NCBI GenBank assembly: GCA_041672465.1
Contig: JBAYZO010000006.1
Span: 1 to 64,000, forward strand
Source of the DNA: UBA1206 sp041672465
Lineage (GTDB): Bacteria > Bacillota > Clostridia > Oscillospirales > CAG-382
Length of the DNA stretch: 64,000 nucleotides
Direction: 5' to 3'
Within the stretch, counting starts at the first letter, position 1; the number at the start of each line of letters is the position of its first letter. The notes under the pieces are model-generated. The model was not told the DNA's origin. It worked only from the letters and a program-made list of their open reading frames with translations, and made no database searches. Position numbers and translations under genes: made by a program. Below, piece after piece: positions 8,995 to 17,412 of the stretch.

Positions 8995-11277
8995 ATGACT
9001 GAGCTTAAAAAGTTCCCGCCGTCGGTAGTGGCGTTCTTTGGGGAAAAAGGCATTCCCAAGGACGAATGTATCATAACCATGGAAAGCGACATGGGTGGGG
9101 ACGGCGTTTATAAAAACGTTTACATACTCCTGACAAAAGAAAAAATAGCGGTTGCTGAAGGGTTTATCACTTTTGAGGGTAAAGCGAAGCAGGACAAAAG
9201 GATCGAATACTTCAACTGCAACCGTTTTGAGGAAATCCCCATAGAAAAGTGTGAAAGCTTTTCTGTGGAGTTGTTTATTTCCGGCGGCAGAGCAGTTTGC
9301 GAAACAAGCGGGAAGACAAAAGAAGTTTTCAGATTTACCTCGTCTTTTAAGCACGACGCCAATGTGCTCTGCAACGCCGCGAATCAGCTTAAAAAAGACG
9401 GCAAAGTAGACGAGGAAAAGCTAAAGGGCGAGAGCGAGGAATCAAGGTTTTGCCCCACCTGCCACCGCCGCTACCCCGACCCGGACCGCAAGATTTGCCC
9501 GAAATGTATGGAAAAAGCAAAGCTTGTAAAACGGCTCTCGGTGCTGTTTTTAAAGTACAAATACTATATATTTCTTATTTTTATCGCTTTCGGGCTTGTG
9601 GCGAGCCTTGGGATTGTCGCCCCCTATGTGTCAAACGACGTGTTTTACAACAAGGTTTTGGCAAAGGGCGGCTCCATGTACGGGAAAATAGGCACCGTTG
9701 TGCTTATGATAATAGGAGTGCGGCTGTTGTCGCTTGTCATTTCGGTAATCAACGGCATTTTGAACGCGAAAATTTCCGCCGAAGTCGTATATGACCTTAA
9801 AAAAACCATTTTCAACACTATCGGCGGGCTTTCGCTGCGGTTTTTTACCAACCGTCAGACCGGCGGACTTATGACGCAAATCAACTCGGACGCCACCACG
9901 ATATACTGGTTTTTCTGCGACGGTTTCCCTTATCTTGTGACAAACATACTTCAGCTCCTCGCGGTGCTGGTTGTCATGCTGACCATGGACCCGCTGCTGA
10001 CGCTTTACACTTTTATAACAATTCCCATTTTTGTTGTCGCCTTTAAACTCACCTTTACCATGTTCAGCAAGCTCCACGCGCGTTCTTATTCAAAACGCCG
10101 GTCGTTTAACTCGTTAATCTCGGACGTGCTCAACGGGATGAGGGTGGTCAAGTCCTTCTCAAGGGAAGAGGCCGAAATAAAAAGGTTTCAGGACCGCTCG
10201 CAGGCTCAGGCGGACGCGCAAACCACAATAGGAGTCACCGCCAATAAAATATTCCGTATGCTGGGCTTTTTAATGAAGATAGGCATTTATGTCGTCTGGG
10301 GCGTGGGGGGCTGGCAGGTTATGAAGCACACCGGCAGCCTTAACTACGGCAAGCTTATGACTTTTATCGCCTATGTGGGGATGATCTACGACCCGCTTGA
10401 CTTTTTCGCCGACGTCTCAAACTGGTGGTCGGAATGTCTTAACGCCCTCCAGCGGCTGTTTGAGATAAGCGACTCCATACCCGAGGTAAAAGAGGCGGAA
10501 AACCCGGTGGTGTTTGACAAAATACTCGGCAAAGTGGAATTCAAAGACGTTACTTTTTCCTATGAGGAAAACAGAACCGTCATTGACAACATATCTTTTT
10601 CAATCCCCGCCGGCGATACCCTTGGCATCGTGGGCAAAACGGGGGCGGGAAAGTCAACGCTCGCCAATCTTCTCACCCGGCTGTACGACCCGAATATGGG
10701 CGAGATATTTATCGACGACGTTAACCTTAAAAACCTTTCGTTTGACTCGCTCCGCCGCGCCGTTGCCATTGTGTCTCAGGAAACTTATTTGTTCAGGGGA
10801 ACGCTGATGGAAAACATTCGCTACGCGCGCCCCGACGCCACAAATGAGGAGGTTATCGCCGCCTCAAAAATCGCCTCCGCCCACCAGTTTATAATCAAAT
10901 ACCCCGACGCCTACGAAACCATGGTCGGCTTTGGGTATAAGGAACTCTCCGGGGGCGAAAAGCAAAGGGTGTCTATCGCCCGCGCGGTTTTAAAAAACCC
11001 GAGCATTCTTGTGCTTGACGAGGCGACCGCCGCCATGGATACCCAGACCGAAAGGCAGATTCAAACGGCGCTTGACAACCTGACCAAAAACCGCACCACC
11101 ATAATTATCGCGCACAGGCTTTCAACCCTCCGCGACGCCGACAGCCTTATTGTCCTTGAGGACGGCAAAGTGCCGGAAAAGGGCTCGGCTACCGAACTGC
11201 TTAAGAAAAAGGGCAAATACTTTGAGCTATATAAAATGCAGGCGCAGGCGCTAAAGACTATTGGAATTGAGGAATGA
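8995..11277 (+). CDS. ABC exporter with N-terminal PH-like domain and zinc ribbon (half 1)
   Basis: A 760-residue type IV ABC exporter half-transporter with an unusual cytoplasmic front end. Residues 1-145 form a beta-rich PH-like (bPH) region (inferred from its pattern), then a zinc ribbon with C153, C156, C168 and C171 (CPTCHRR...CPKC). Six membrane helices follow from about residue 190, then a complete nucleotide-binding domain: Walker A VGKTGAGKST, Q loop SQETYLF, signature LSGGEKQR, Walker B ILVLDEATAAMD and switch IIAHRL. The catalytic Glu is present. AAGGA lies 8 nt before the ATG. A DUF1854 gene and a second exporter half with the same ribbon layout follow, so the two halves probably pair as a heterodimer. 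Substrate unknown. See findings. Confidence 0.85.
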   Translation: MTELKKFPPSVVAFFGEKGIPKDECIITMESDMGGDGVYKNVYILLTKEKIAVAEGFITFEGKAKQDKRIEYFNCNRFEEIPIEKCESFSVELFISGGRAVCETSGKTKEVFRFTSSFKHDANVLCNAANQLKKDGKVDEEKLKGESEESRFCPTCHRRYPDPDRKICPKCMEKAKLVKRLSVLFLKYKYYIFLIFIAFGLVASLGIVAPYVSNDVFYNKVLAKGGSMYGKIGTVVLMIIGVRLLSLVISVINGILNAKISAEVVYDLKKTIFNTIGGLSLRFFTNRQTGGLMTQINSDATTIYWFFCDGFPYLVTNILQLLAVLVVMLTMDPLLTLYTFITIPIFVVAFKLTFTMFSKLHARSYSKRRSFNSLISDVLNGMRVVKSFSREEAEIKRFQDRSQAQADAQTTIGVTANKIFRMLGFLMKIGIYVVWGVGGWQVMKHTGSLNYGKLMTFIAYVGMIYDPLDFFADVSNWWSECLNALQRLFEISDSIPEVKEAENPVVFDKILGKVEFKDVTFSYEENRTVIDNISFSIPAGDTLGIVGKTGAGKSTLANLLTRLYDPNMGEIFIDDVNLKNLSFDSLRRAVAIVSQETYLFRGTLMENIRYARPDATNEEVIAASKIASAHQFIIKYPDAYETMVGFGYKELSGGEKQRVSIARAVLKNPSILVLDEATAAMDTQTERQIQTALDNLTKNRTTIIIAHRLSTLRDADSLIVLEDGKVPEKGSATELLKKKGKYFELYKMQAQALKTIGIEE

Positions 11278-11292
11278 TTTTTTACGAGCAAC

Positions 11293-11391
11293 TTTTTGTC
11301 TTTGCAGTTTAATAAACTGCAATTTCGCTAAAGCGAAACCGACAAAAACATTGCGGTTCTCTAAATAAATAAGTACTAAGCGTAACCACAA
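11293..11391 (+). ncRNA. Structured intergenic RNA element: three-way junction plus a fourth stem
   Basis: The interval between the first exporter gene and the DUF1854 gene folds into a closed three-stem junction. An outer stem TTTTTGTC (11293-11300) / GACAAAAA (11341-11348) encloses a 9-bp hairpin TTGCAGTTT/AAACTGCAA (11302-11322) and a 7-bp hairpin TTTCGCT/AGCGAAA (11323-11338), all perfectly paired. Immediately after, TTGCGGTT (11351-11358) can pair with AACCACAA (11384-11391) with one mismatch. It has no U-tract at its end, so it is not an ordinary terminator. It could be a cis-regulatory RNA, an mRNA processing or stabilising element, or a dispersed palindromic repeat; no known riboswitch class was recognised. 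Confidence 0.6.
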
Positions 11392-11432
11392 AAAGCTTGT
11401 ATACCGATAGAAAGAAAGGACTGGTTATAAAA

Positions 11433-12017
11433 ATGCCGGAAAATTCAATTAATGCTAAAAACGATTATTTGGAAATAATTGAAATAATATACCTCTCCCC
11501 CGAAAACGCCGAGTTTTATGAGACCGAAAACGGTTTTCCCTGCGTCAAGGCCTTTATTCCTCCTGTCAAGAAAGACGACCTTGAGGAAGAAGCCTCCAAA
11601 GACCCCGTATGGCAGGACTTGGGGCGGGCGTTTTTCCACCGCGCTTTTCCCTTTGACGACGCCGAAAACTTTATTTCCGTCACCGACAAGGACGGCAACG
11701 AGTACGGAGTCATAAAAAGCCTTGACCTGTTTGACGGGGCGGGGAGAGATATTATTGAAAAAGAGCTTAAGCGAAAATATTTTACCCCTGTTATCACAAA
11801 AATACTGTCTTTAAAAGAGCGGTTCGGCTATTCCTACTGGGAAGCCGACACCAATCACGGCAGAATGTCGTTCGCCATGCACGACACTTACAGGAATATC
11901 GCCAAGGTTTCTGAAAGCCGGCTAATTTTAACCGATGTTGACGGAAACAGATTTGAGATCCCTGACGTCTTCGGGCTTGACAGAAAAAGCTTTAGAAAAA
12001 TAGAGCTTTATTTGTAA
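11433..12017 (+). CDS. DUF1854 family protein
   Basis: A 194-residue soluble protein. Its C-terminal two thirds match what I recall of DUF1854: YFTPVITKILSLKERFG, then WEADTNHGR, LTDVDGNRFEIPD and a closing ELYL. The N-terminal part is acidic and variable. No catalytic motif or membrane segment is visible. DUF1854 genes are known next to ABC exporters, including those near cyanophycin genes in Betaproteobacteria; no cyanophycin gene is present here. The start is ATG 11433; an upstream in-frame TTG at 11397 lacks a ribosome site, while AAAGGA lies 12 nt before 11433. Sandwiched between two matched ABC halves, it is probably an accessory or regulatory subunit of that exporter. Confidence 0.75.
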   Translation: MPENSINAKNDYLEIIEIIYLSPENAEFYETENGFPCVKAFIPPVKKDDLEEEASKDPVWQDLGRAFFHRAFPFDDAENFISVTDKDGNEYGVIKSLDLFDGAGRDIIEKELKRKYFTPVITKILSLKERFGYSYWEADTNHGRMSFAMHDTYRNIAKVSESRLILTDVDGNRFEIPDVFGLDRKSFRKIELYL

Positions 12018-12064
12018 CCCCAACCGCAAAAACTTTTGCAAATTTGATAAGGAATGATAACTAT

Positions 12065-14305
12065 ATGCCTCCCAAACTAAAAACAAACCGCCATCTGTAC
12101 GACGGCGTTTTGGAGCGGGTGAAGGCCTCTTTTGACGCCGAACCGCAGTTTACCTTCAGGTACAACTTGTCAAGAGACAACATATATATCGTCGGCGCGG
12201 GCGGGGTGGGGAAAAATACCCTTCACTTGTGCGGCGATAAAAAGAATGAAACGGGAAAAACAGAAATAATAACGCTTTCCATCGCAGATATGGACGATAT
12301 CGAGTATATTCAGTATGTCGGCTGCGCCGCCATTGAGTACACCTCCGGCGGGGTGAGAAAAGAGCTTTGCCGAAGCGATATGAAAAACGCCGTCGCCCTT
12401 CAAAACACCGTTAAGCGGCTGAAAGCCGTCCGCGACGGCAGGGTTATAGGCGCTATCGACGAAAACGAGGACTTCACAAGCTGCCCGAACTGCGGCACGC
12501 CCTACCGCGCCGGGTCAAAGACCTGCGCCGTCTGCGCCAACCGTAAAAAGCTGTTTATGCGGGTGATTCCGTTCGCGAAGGACTACAAGTGGCCGATCGC
12601 TCTGTCGCTGGTTTTGTTTTTCGCAGTCACGGCAATTAATATTTACGCTCCTTATATAAGCAAGGAGCTTATCGACGGGTATCTAAGCGTTAAGGACGGA
12701 CTGCCGGGCCCGGACAGCGGGTTTTTCAAGCTTATTGCCGCCATGGTGGGGGTGGCGTTTTTGCTGACCCTCCTCCCCATGCTGAGGCAGATAATTCTTG
12801 TTAAGGTCGGCAACAAAATTTCGGTCAACCTAAAAGAGGCAGTTTACCGCAAGGTTCAGGAAATGTCGCTGGCAGGTATCAGCAAAAGGACGGCGGGGGA
12901 AATTATCACCCGGATAACACAGGACACCGACGTCATGAGAGACTTTTTGGTGGCTGTGCTCCCCGACGTTTTGCGAATCGGGCTGACGTTTATCGGGGTA
13001 AGCCTTGTGATGTTCTTTATGAGCTGGCAGCTCACGCTTCTCGTACTCCTCCCCATTCCCTTTATAATGATAATGTTTTATTTCCTGCGGACCTTTATGC
13101 ACTCGATTTTTGTAAGGCAGTGGCATTCGGAATCGGCGGTGAACTCGCTGCTCCACGACGTGTTTTCGGGGATACGCGTGGTAAAAGTCTTCGGCACCGA
13201 AAAATACGAATCCGTGCGGTTTGACAAAGCCGCCAAAAAGGTCGCGGATATATCTAAAAAGAACGAAAAGACTTGGAACACAATAATGCCTTTCGCTTTC
13301 TTTCTGCTTGGAATCGGCGAGTACGCCGTGCTGTTTTTCGTGGGGGGAAAAATTATCGACGGCGCTATGACGCTGGGTCAGCTCACTTTGTTTATGAGCT
13401 ATGTCTATATGATTTACGGCCCGGTAAGACAGGCCGCTTTCTTGCCGAGGCAGTTCGCCAGAGCCATGACGTCTATGTCAAAGGTGTTCGAGCTCCTTGA
13501 CGAGCAGCCCGAAGTCGCCGATATAGAAATACCGGTCGAAAGGGATATCATAGGCGACATTCATTTTGAGAACGTCCGATTTGGGTATAATAACTATGAG
13601 GACGTGCTTAAAAACATCACCGTCGGCATTAACAAAGGTGACATGGTGGGGCTTGTCGGGCGAAGCGGCGTGGGGAAATCCACCCTTATTAACCTTGTCA
13701 TGCGCCTTTACGACGTGACGGGCGGGGGAATAAAAATTGACGGCACCGATATCCGCGAATACGAACAGCACTGCCTTAGGTCGCAAATCGGCGTGGTTTT
13801 GCAGGAGACATATCTCTTCCGGGGGACGATATACTCAAACATCGCCTACGCCCTGCCGGGCTGCACAAAAGAGGACGTTATAAAAGCCTCCAAGCTCGCC
13901 AACGCGCACCAGTTTATAATGAAGCTCCCCGACGCCTACAACACCCTTGTGGGGGAAAGAGGGCAGACGCTCTCGGGCGGAGAAAAGCAAAGAGTGGCAA
14001 TCGCCCGCGCCGTGCTCCGCAACCCGAGAATACTTATTCTTGACGAGGCGACGGCGTCGCTTGACACCATCACCGAAAAGCTTATCCAAGACGCCCTTAA
14101 CCAGCTTACCTCCGGGAGGACGACTATCGCCATCGCTCACAGGCTCGCCACCCTCCGCAACGCCACAAAGCTTATAGTGCTTGAAAGGGGCGAGATAGAG
14201 GAAGTCGGCACCCATGACGAGCTTTTAGCGAACGGCAAGAGGTATTACAAGCTTGTAATGGCGCAGAGACAAATGTCGCGGATGTTAAAGACAAAAAAGC
14301 GGTGA
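12065..14305 (+). CDS. ABC exporter with N-terminal PH-like domain and zinc ribbon (half 2)
   Basis: A 746-residue ABC exporter half built like the first one: a ~135-residue beta-rich N-terminal region, a zinc ribbon with C140, C143, C154 and C157 (CPNCGTPY...CAVC), six membrane helices from about residue 175, and an ATPase domain with Walker A VGRSGVGKST, LQETYLF, signature LSGGEKQR, ILILDEATASLD and IAIAHRL. Both halves keep all catalytic residues, so no degenerate site is evident. The N-terminal region has a glycine-rich VGAGGVGKNT that resembles a P-loop, but it falls in the PH-like region and is probably coincidental. ATG 12065 is preferred over TTG 12044; AAGGA lies 13 nt upstream. glyS follows 59 nt later on the same strand. 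Confidence 0.83.
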   Translation: MPPKLKTNRHLYDGVLERVKASFDAEPQFTFRYNLSRDNIYIVGAGGVGKNTLHLCGDKKNETGKTEIITLSIADMDDIEYIQYVGCAAIEYTSGGVRKELCRSDMKNAVALQNTVKRLKAVRDGRVIGAIDENEDFTSCPNCGTPYRAGSKTCAVCANRKKLFMRVIPFAKDYKWPIALSLVLFFAVTAINIYAPYISKELIDGYLSVKDGLPGPDSGFFKLIAAMVGVAFLLTLLPMLRQIILVKVGNKISVNLKEAVYRKVQEMSLAGISKRTAGEIITRITQDTDVMRDFLVAVLPDVLRIGLTFIGVSLVMFFMSWQLTLLVLLPIPFIMIMFYFLRTFMHSIFVRQWHSESAVNSLLHDVFSGIRVVKVFGTEKYESVRFDKAAKKVADISKKNEKTWNTIMPFAFFLLGIGEYAVLFFVGGKIIDGAMTLGQLTLFMSYVYMIYGPVRQAAFLPRQFARAMTSMSKVFELLDEQPEVADIEIPVERDIIGDIHFENVRFGYNNYEDVLKNITVGINKGDMVGLVGRSGVGKSTLINLVMRLYDVTGGGIKIDGTDIREYEQHCLRSQIGVVLQETYLFRGTIYSNIAYALPGCTKEDVIKASKLANAHQFIMKLPDAYNTLVGERGQTLSGGEKQRVAIARAVLRNPRILILDEATASLDTITEKLIQDALNQLTSGRTTIAIAHRLATLRNATKLIVLERGEIEEVGTHDELLANGKRYYKLVMAQRQMSRMLKTKKR

Positions 14306-14364
14306 TAAGTTAAAGGCGAACCTTGCAGTCCGCCCTTAAAATAAAACAGGAAGAAATATGGAGT

Positions 14365-15762
14365 ATGACTAACAAAGAAAAAACAATGGACAAAATCGTT
14401 GCCTTTTGCAAAGGCAGGGGGTTTATTTACGGCGGGAGCGAAATATACGGCGGGCTCGCGAACACTTGGGATTACGGCCCGCTTGGCGTTGAGCTGAAAA
14501 ACAACGTAAAAAAAGCCTGGTGGAAGAAGTTTGTCCAGGAATCCCCTTACAACGTGGGGATTGACAGCGCCATACTCATGAACCGCGAGGTTTGGGTGGC
14601 GTCGGGGCATATCTCAAGCTTTAACGACCCGCTTATTGACTGCCGTTCCTGCAAGATGAGGCATAGAGCCGACAATCTGATAGAGGCTTGGGCAAAAGAA
14701 AAAGGGGAAGAAGTCAGCGTCGAAACCCTTGACAACGACGCGATGACTGAATTTATAGCTAAAAACAATGTCGCCTGCCCCGGCTGCGGCAAGAGCGACT
14801 TCACCCCGATAAGAAAATTCAACATGATGTTTAAAACTTTTCAGGGTGTTACCGAGGACGGCGCAAACGAGGTATACCTCCGCCCCGAGACCGCTCAGGG
14901 GATTTTTGTAAACTTTAAAAACATAACCCGTACCACGCGGAAGAAGATACCTTTCGGCGTGTGCCAGATAGGAAAATCCTTTAGAAACGAGATAACCCCG
15001 GGCAACTTCACCTTCCGCACGCGGGAATTTGAGCAAATGGAGCTTGAGTTTTTTTGCAAGCCGGGTGATGACCTCGAATGGTTTGATTATTGGAAGAATT
15101 ATTGCCATAACTGGCTTATCGAACTCGGGCTAAAGGACGAAAACCTAAAGCTCCGCGACCACGACAAAGCGGAACTTTCGTTTTACTCAAGGGCGACTAC
15201 CGATTTTGAATACCTGTTCCCCTTTGGCTGGGGGGAGCTGTGGGGGGTCGCCGACAGGACTGACTATGATTTGTCCGCCCATATGAAACGCTCGGGCGAG
15301 GATCTCACTTATTTTGACCAAGACGAAAACACAAAATATATCCCCTATGTAATAGAACCGTCGCTCGGCGCCGACAGGGTCACGTTAGCGTTTTTAATCG
15401 ACGCGTATGACGAGGAGGAAGTCCCGGACACCGCCGGCGAAACCCGCGCGGTGCTTAGGCTCCACCCGGCGCTGTCCCCGTTCAAGGCGGCGGTGCTTCC
15501 GCTTTCAAAAAAGCTTTCCCCAAGGGCCCGCGAGGTTCACGCTCTGCTCTCAAAGTATTTTATGACCGATTACGATGAGTCGGGCTCCATAGGCAAGCGG
15601 TACAGACGGCAGGACGAGATTGGCACGCCGTTTTGCGTGACATTTGACTTTGATTCCGAAACCGACGGGAGCGTAACCGTCCGCGACAGGGACACCATGG
15701 CGCAGGAAAGGCTTAAAATAAGCGAGGTCAAGGCGTATATAGAAGAAAAAATAATTTTTTAA
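14365..15762 (+). CDS. glyQS: Glycyl-tRNA synthetase, homodimeric class II type
   Basis: A 465-residue enzyme that charges tRNA-Gly. It is the single-chain alpha2 form: FIYGGSEIYGGLANTWDYGPLG at the N-terminus, zinc-binding CRSC and CPGCGK, motif 2 region QIGKSFRNEITP, EQMELEFF, and motif 3 region EPSLGADR. The C-terminal anticodon-binding domain begins near KAAVLPLSKK and ends in the expected RDRDTMAQERL block. ATG 14365 is chosen because the family begins a few residues before DKIVAFCK; the upstream in-frame ATG at 14323 lies in the gap after the exporter gene. I see no T-box leader in the 59-nt gap, which is notable for a Firmicutes synthetase and suggests read-through from the exporter genes. 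Confidence 0.95.
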   Translation: MTNKEKTMDKIVAFCKGRGFIYGGSEIYGGLANTWDYGPLGVELKNNVKKAWWKKFVQESPYNVGIDSAILMNREVWVASGHISSFNDPLIDCRSCKMRHRADNLIEAWAKEKGEEVSVETLDNDAMTEFIAKNNVACPGCGKSDFTPIRKFNMMFKTFQGVTEDGANEVYLRPETAQGIFVNFKNITRTTRKKIPFGVCQIGKSFRNEITPGNFTFRTREFEQMELEFFCKPGDDLEWFDYWKNYCHNWLIELGLKDENLKLRDHDKAELSFYSRATTDFEYLFPFGWGELWGVADRTDYDLSAHMKRSGEDLTYFDQDENTKYIPYVIEPSLGADRVTLAFLIDAYDEEEVPDTAGETRAVLRLHPALSPFKAAVLPLSKKLSPRAREVHALLSKYFMTDYDESGSIGKRYRRQDEIGTPFCVTFDFDSETDGSVTVRDRDTMAQERLKISEVKAYIEEKIIF

Positions 15763-15777
15763 TATATTTAATAAAAC

Positions 15778-15822
15778 AACCGGGCGGGTTTTGGCTTTTG
15801 CCGTATACCGCCCGGTTTTTTT
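15778..15822 (+). terminator. Rho-independent terminator of glyQS
   Basis: Ten-base stem AACCGGGCGG / CCGCCCGGTT with a 20-nt loop followed by seven or more T, 15 nt after the glyQS stop. Confidence 0.93.
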
Positions 15823-15845
15823 ACCGCTGTTCGCGTTTTAAAACT

Positions 15846-15884
15846 CAAAGGGCTCTTCGGGCGTAAAACCCGAAAAACCCTTTG
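15846..15884 (-). terminator. Probable terminator of the Cys-rich protein gene
   Basis: Nested inverted repeats CAAAGGG/CCCTTTG and TTCGGG/CCCGAA form a long hairpin about 55 nt after the stop of the leftward gene; on the minus strand it is followed by GAGTTTTAAAA, a weak T-tract. Confidence 0.55.
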
Positions 15885-15940
15885 GAAAACAACTTTGCCT
15901 TATATTTAAGGCGTATTCGCAAGCGCTTGGCTTGGTTTTA

Positions 15941-16777
15941 TTACCTGCCGCCACCGCAGCGATCGTCGCGGGGGCGCGGGGGGTCCGCGTAGGGGTAGAA
16001 CTCATCAAACGGGAACGCCATCTTGCCGAACACAGAGCAAGGGTCGGTGCCGCCGTGGGGGGTGGATTCTTTTTCCGGCAGACAGTAGTTGCAGGCCGGG
16101 AGTATGAGCTGAACGGGGCGCTCCATGCGAATGACGGTGAACATTCCTATTGTGACATACACTCTTTTTGAACCTATATCCTCGACAAAACACCCCTCAA
16201 AGCAATTTCTTATGCTGTCGGGTATGGCGTCGACGGAAATGCAGCAGTTCCCGAAAGGACGGCAGCGCTCGTGCACCTTGGTGTCAAGGCAAACGGGGGA
16301 GGCCGCTTCCACGGTCACTATGGGGAGAGTTGGCTCTACCTTGCAGTTAAACTCAATCGGAGGGGGGCAGAAGGTATTGTGATAGGGGTCGGACGTAAAT
16401 ACCGAAACGTTCTTTTCGCTTCCGTAGAGAATGATTTTCTTGTCGAAAACCGCGAGCCCTTTAACCATTTCAACCTTACCCATGCACATACAGCACTCAA
16501 GCTTTACGCAGAAGTAGAAACGGATGAGAACCTGATAAAACCCCTTGTTAAAGGGAATGGGTTCCAGGCTTATATGGGTGTTAATAACCTCCACGCTTTT
16601 GCAGCGAATAGCGGTGGCTCTGTCAATTATCTCCTGATAACAGTCGCAGAAGTGGACTCTGACATCTTCCAGACAATCCTTATCTTTCGCGGAATCAAAA
16701 ACCTTATTCACGCTGATGCAGCAAAGCGGGTCGGAGGGCTTCCCGCAAAAGCAGCGGGAAGGCGTTTTGTCAACCAT
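15941..16777 (-). CDS. Conserved cysteine-rich protein of unknown function
   Basis: A 278-residue protein with 24 Cys (about 9%), many in pairs (CC at residues 19-20 and in LECC, GNCC). It has no signal peptide or membrane helix. Two similar halves are suggested by repeated beta-strand patterns (GLAVFDKKIILYGSEKNVSVF and KRVYVTIGMFTVIRMERPVQL). I recall a widespread Clostridia family of this shape with no assigned function; a spore-coat or metal-binding role is plausible but not shown. AGGAGG lies 7 nt before the ATG, an almost perfect ribosome site. It is a single-gene unit with its own candidate terminator. The tail is Pro/Arg/Gly-rich. Confidence 0.7.
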   Translation of the reverse strand: MVDKTPSRCFCGKPSDPLCCISVNKVFDSAKDKDCLEDVRVHFCDCYQEIIDRATAIRCKSVEVINTHISLEPIPFNKGFYQVLIRFYFCVKLECCMCMGKVEMVKGLAVFDKKIILYGSEKNVSVFTSDPYHNTFCPPPIEFNCKVEPTLPIVTVEAASPVCLDTKVHERCRPFGNCCISVDAIPDSIRNCFEGCFVEDIGSKRVYVTIGMFTVIRMERPVQLILPACNYCLPEKESTPHGGTDPCSVFGKMAFPFDEFYPYADPPRPRDDRCGGGR

Positions 16778-16960
16778 TTATATACCTCCTAAGTAATATA
16801 CGGAAAATTCCTTCTCCTTGTAACAGGTTATGCCGTTACGTACGATTTGTGAAAATTTTGTAGAAAAGACAGAAAAGAAATTTATTTGTATAAAAATGGC
16901 GACAGGTTGTTTTTTATTATATATATTATTCGGTACAATACAATTTGCCTCGGAGGCAAT

Positions 16961-16986
16961 AAAAAAATCGTCTAAGCAGACGATTT
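16961..16986 (-). terminator. Terminator of the opp operon, overlapping the last codons of the DUF3899 gene
   Basis: On the minus strand AAATCGTCT-GCTT-AGACGATTT is followed by a T run. The 5' arm encodes the last residues of the DUF3899 protein, and its TAG stop lies in the loop and 3' arm. Confidence 0.88.
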
Positions 16987-17412
16987 GTTAAAGAGCAGTA
17001 AAAAAATAACGGCGAGCAAAAGATAAACCAACCCGGCGAATATGAGGTGAAGATATTCCCGCTTTTTTTCGCTCATCGCCAGACGGTATTCATAAAAATC
17101 GCGGTAGGTTCGTTTTTCCTTTGAAATATCCCTTTTAAAGAGCAAAAAAAACGTTCTTATGCCGTAACGCAGCATATCAAACGTCCCCTGAGCCGAAATA
17201 ACCGTCAACATACCTATACCGATAAACAAAACGCCGGGGATTAAAAAGGAATCCGAAAGCCGCCTTAAAGTTTGGGGCATGTCTTCCCCCCTGCCGCCGT
17301 ACAGGGCGAAAACCCCCGCGAAAATAAGCCCGCCGACGCTAAGCGAGACAATAAAAGGAATAAGATTCTTTATTCTGTCTCTGATTCTGCTTTCGGCGGG
17401 TTTTGGTTTCAT
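16972..17412 (-). CDS. DUF3899 family membrane protein
   Basis: A 146-residue integral membrane protein with about four hydrophobic segments: near residues 17-38, 57-80, and a C-terminal hydrophobic hairpin ending LLLAVIFLLLFN. The middle carries a conserved basic stretch (LFKRDISKEKRTYRDFYEY), resembling DUF3899 proteins that often trail oligopeptide ABC operons in Clostridia. The ATG at 17412 overlaps the oppF TGA in an ATGA, so translation is coupled. Its function is unknown; position suggests an accessory to the transporter. The terminator is built into its 3' end. Confidence 0.75.
   Translation of the reverse strand: MKPKPAESRIRDRIKNLIPFIVSLSVGGLIFAGVFALYGGRGEDMPQTLRRLSDSFLIPGVLFIGIGMLTVISAQGTFDMLRYGIRTFFLLFKRDISKEKRTYRDFYEYRLAMSEKKREYLHLIFAGLVYLLLAVIFLLLFNKSSA

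Noticed and set aside
12188..12217. P-loop in the N-terminal domain of the second ABC half (VGAGGVGKNT)
   Set aside because: The surrounding sequence looks PH-like with no Walker B; glycine-rich turn judged coincidental.
14306..14364. T-box leader for glyQS
   Set aside because: The gap is too short and has no T-box sequence or terminator.
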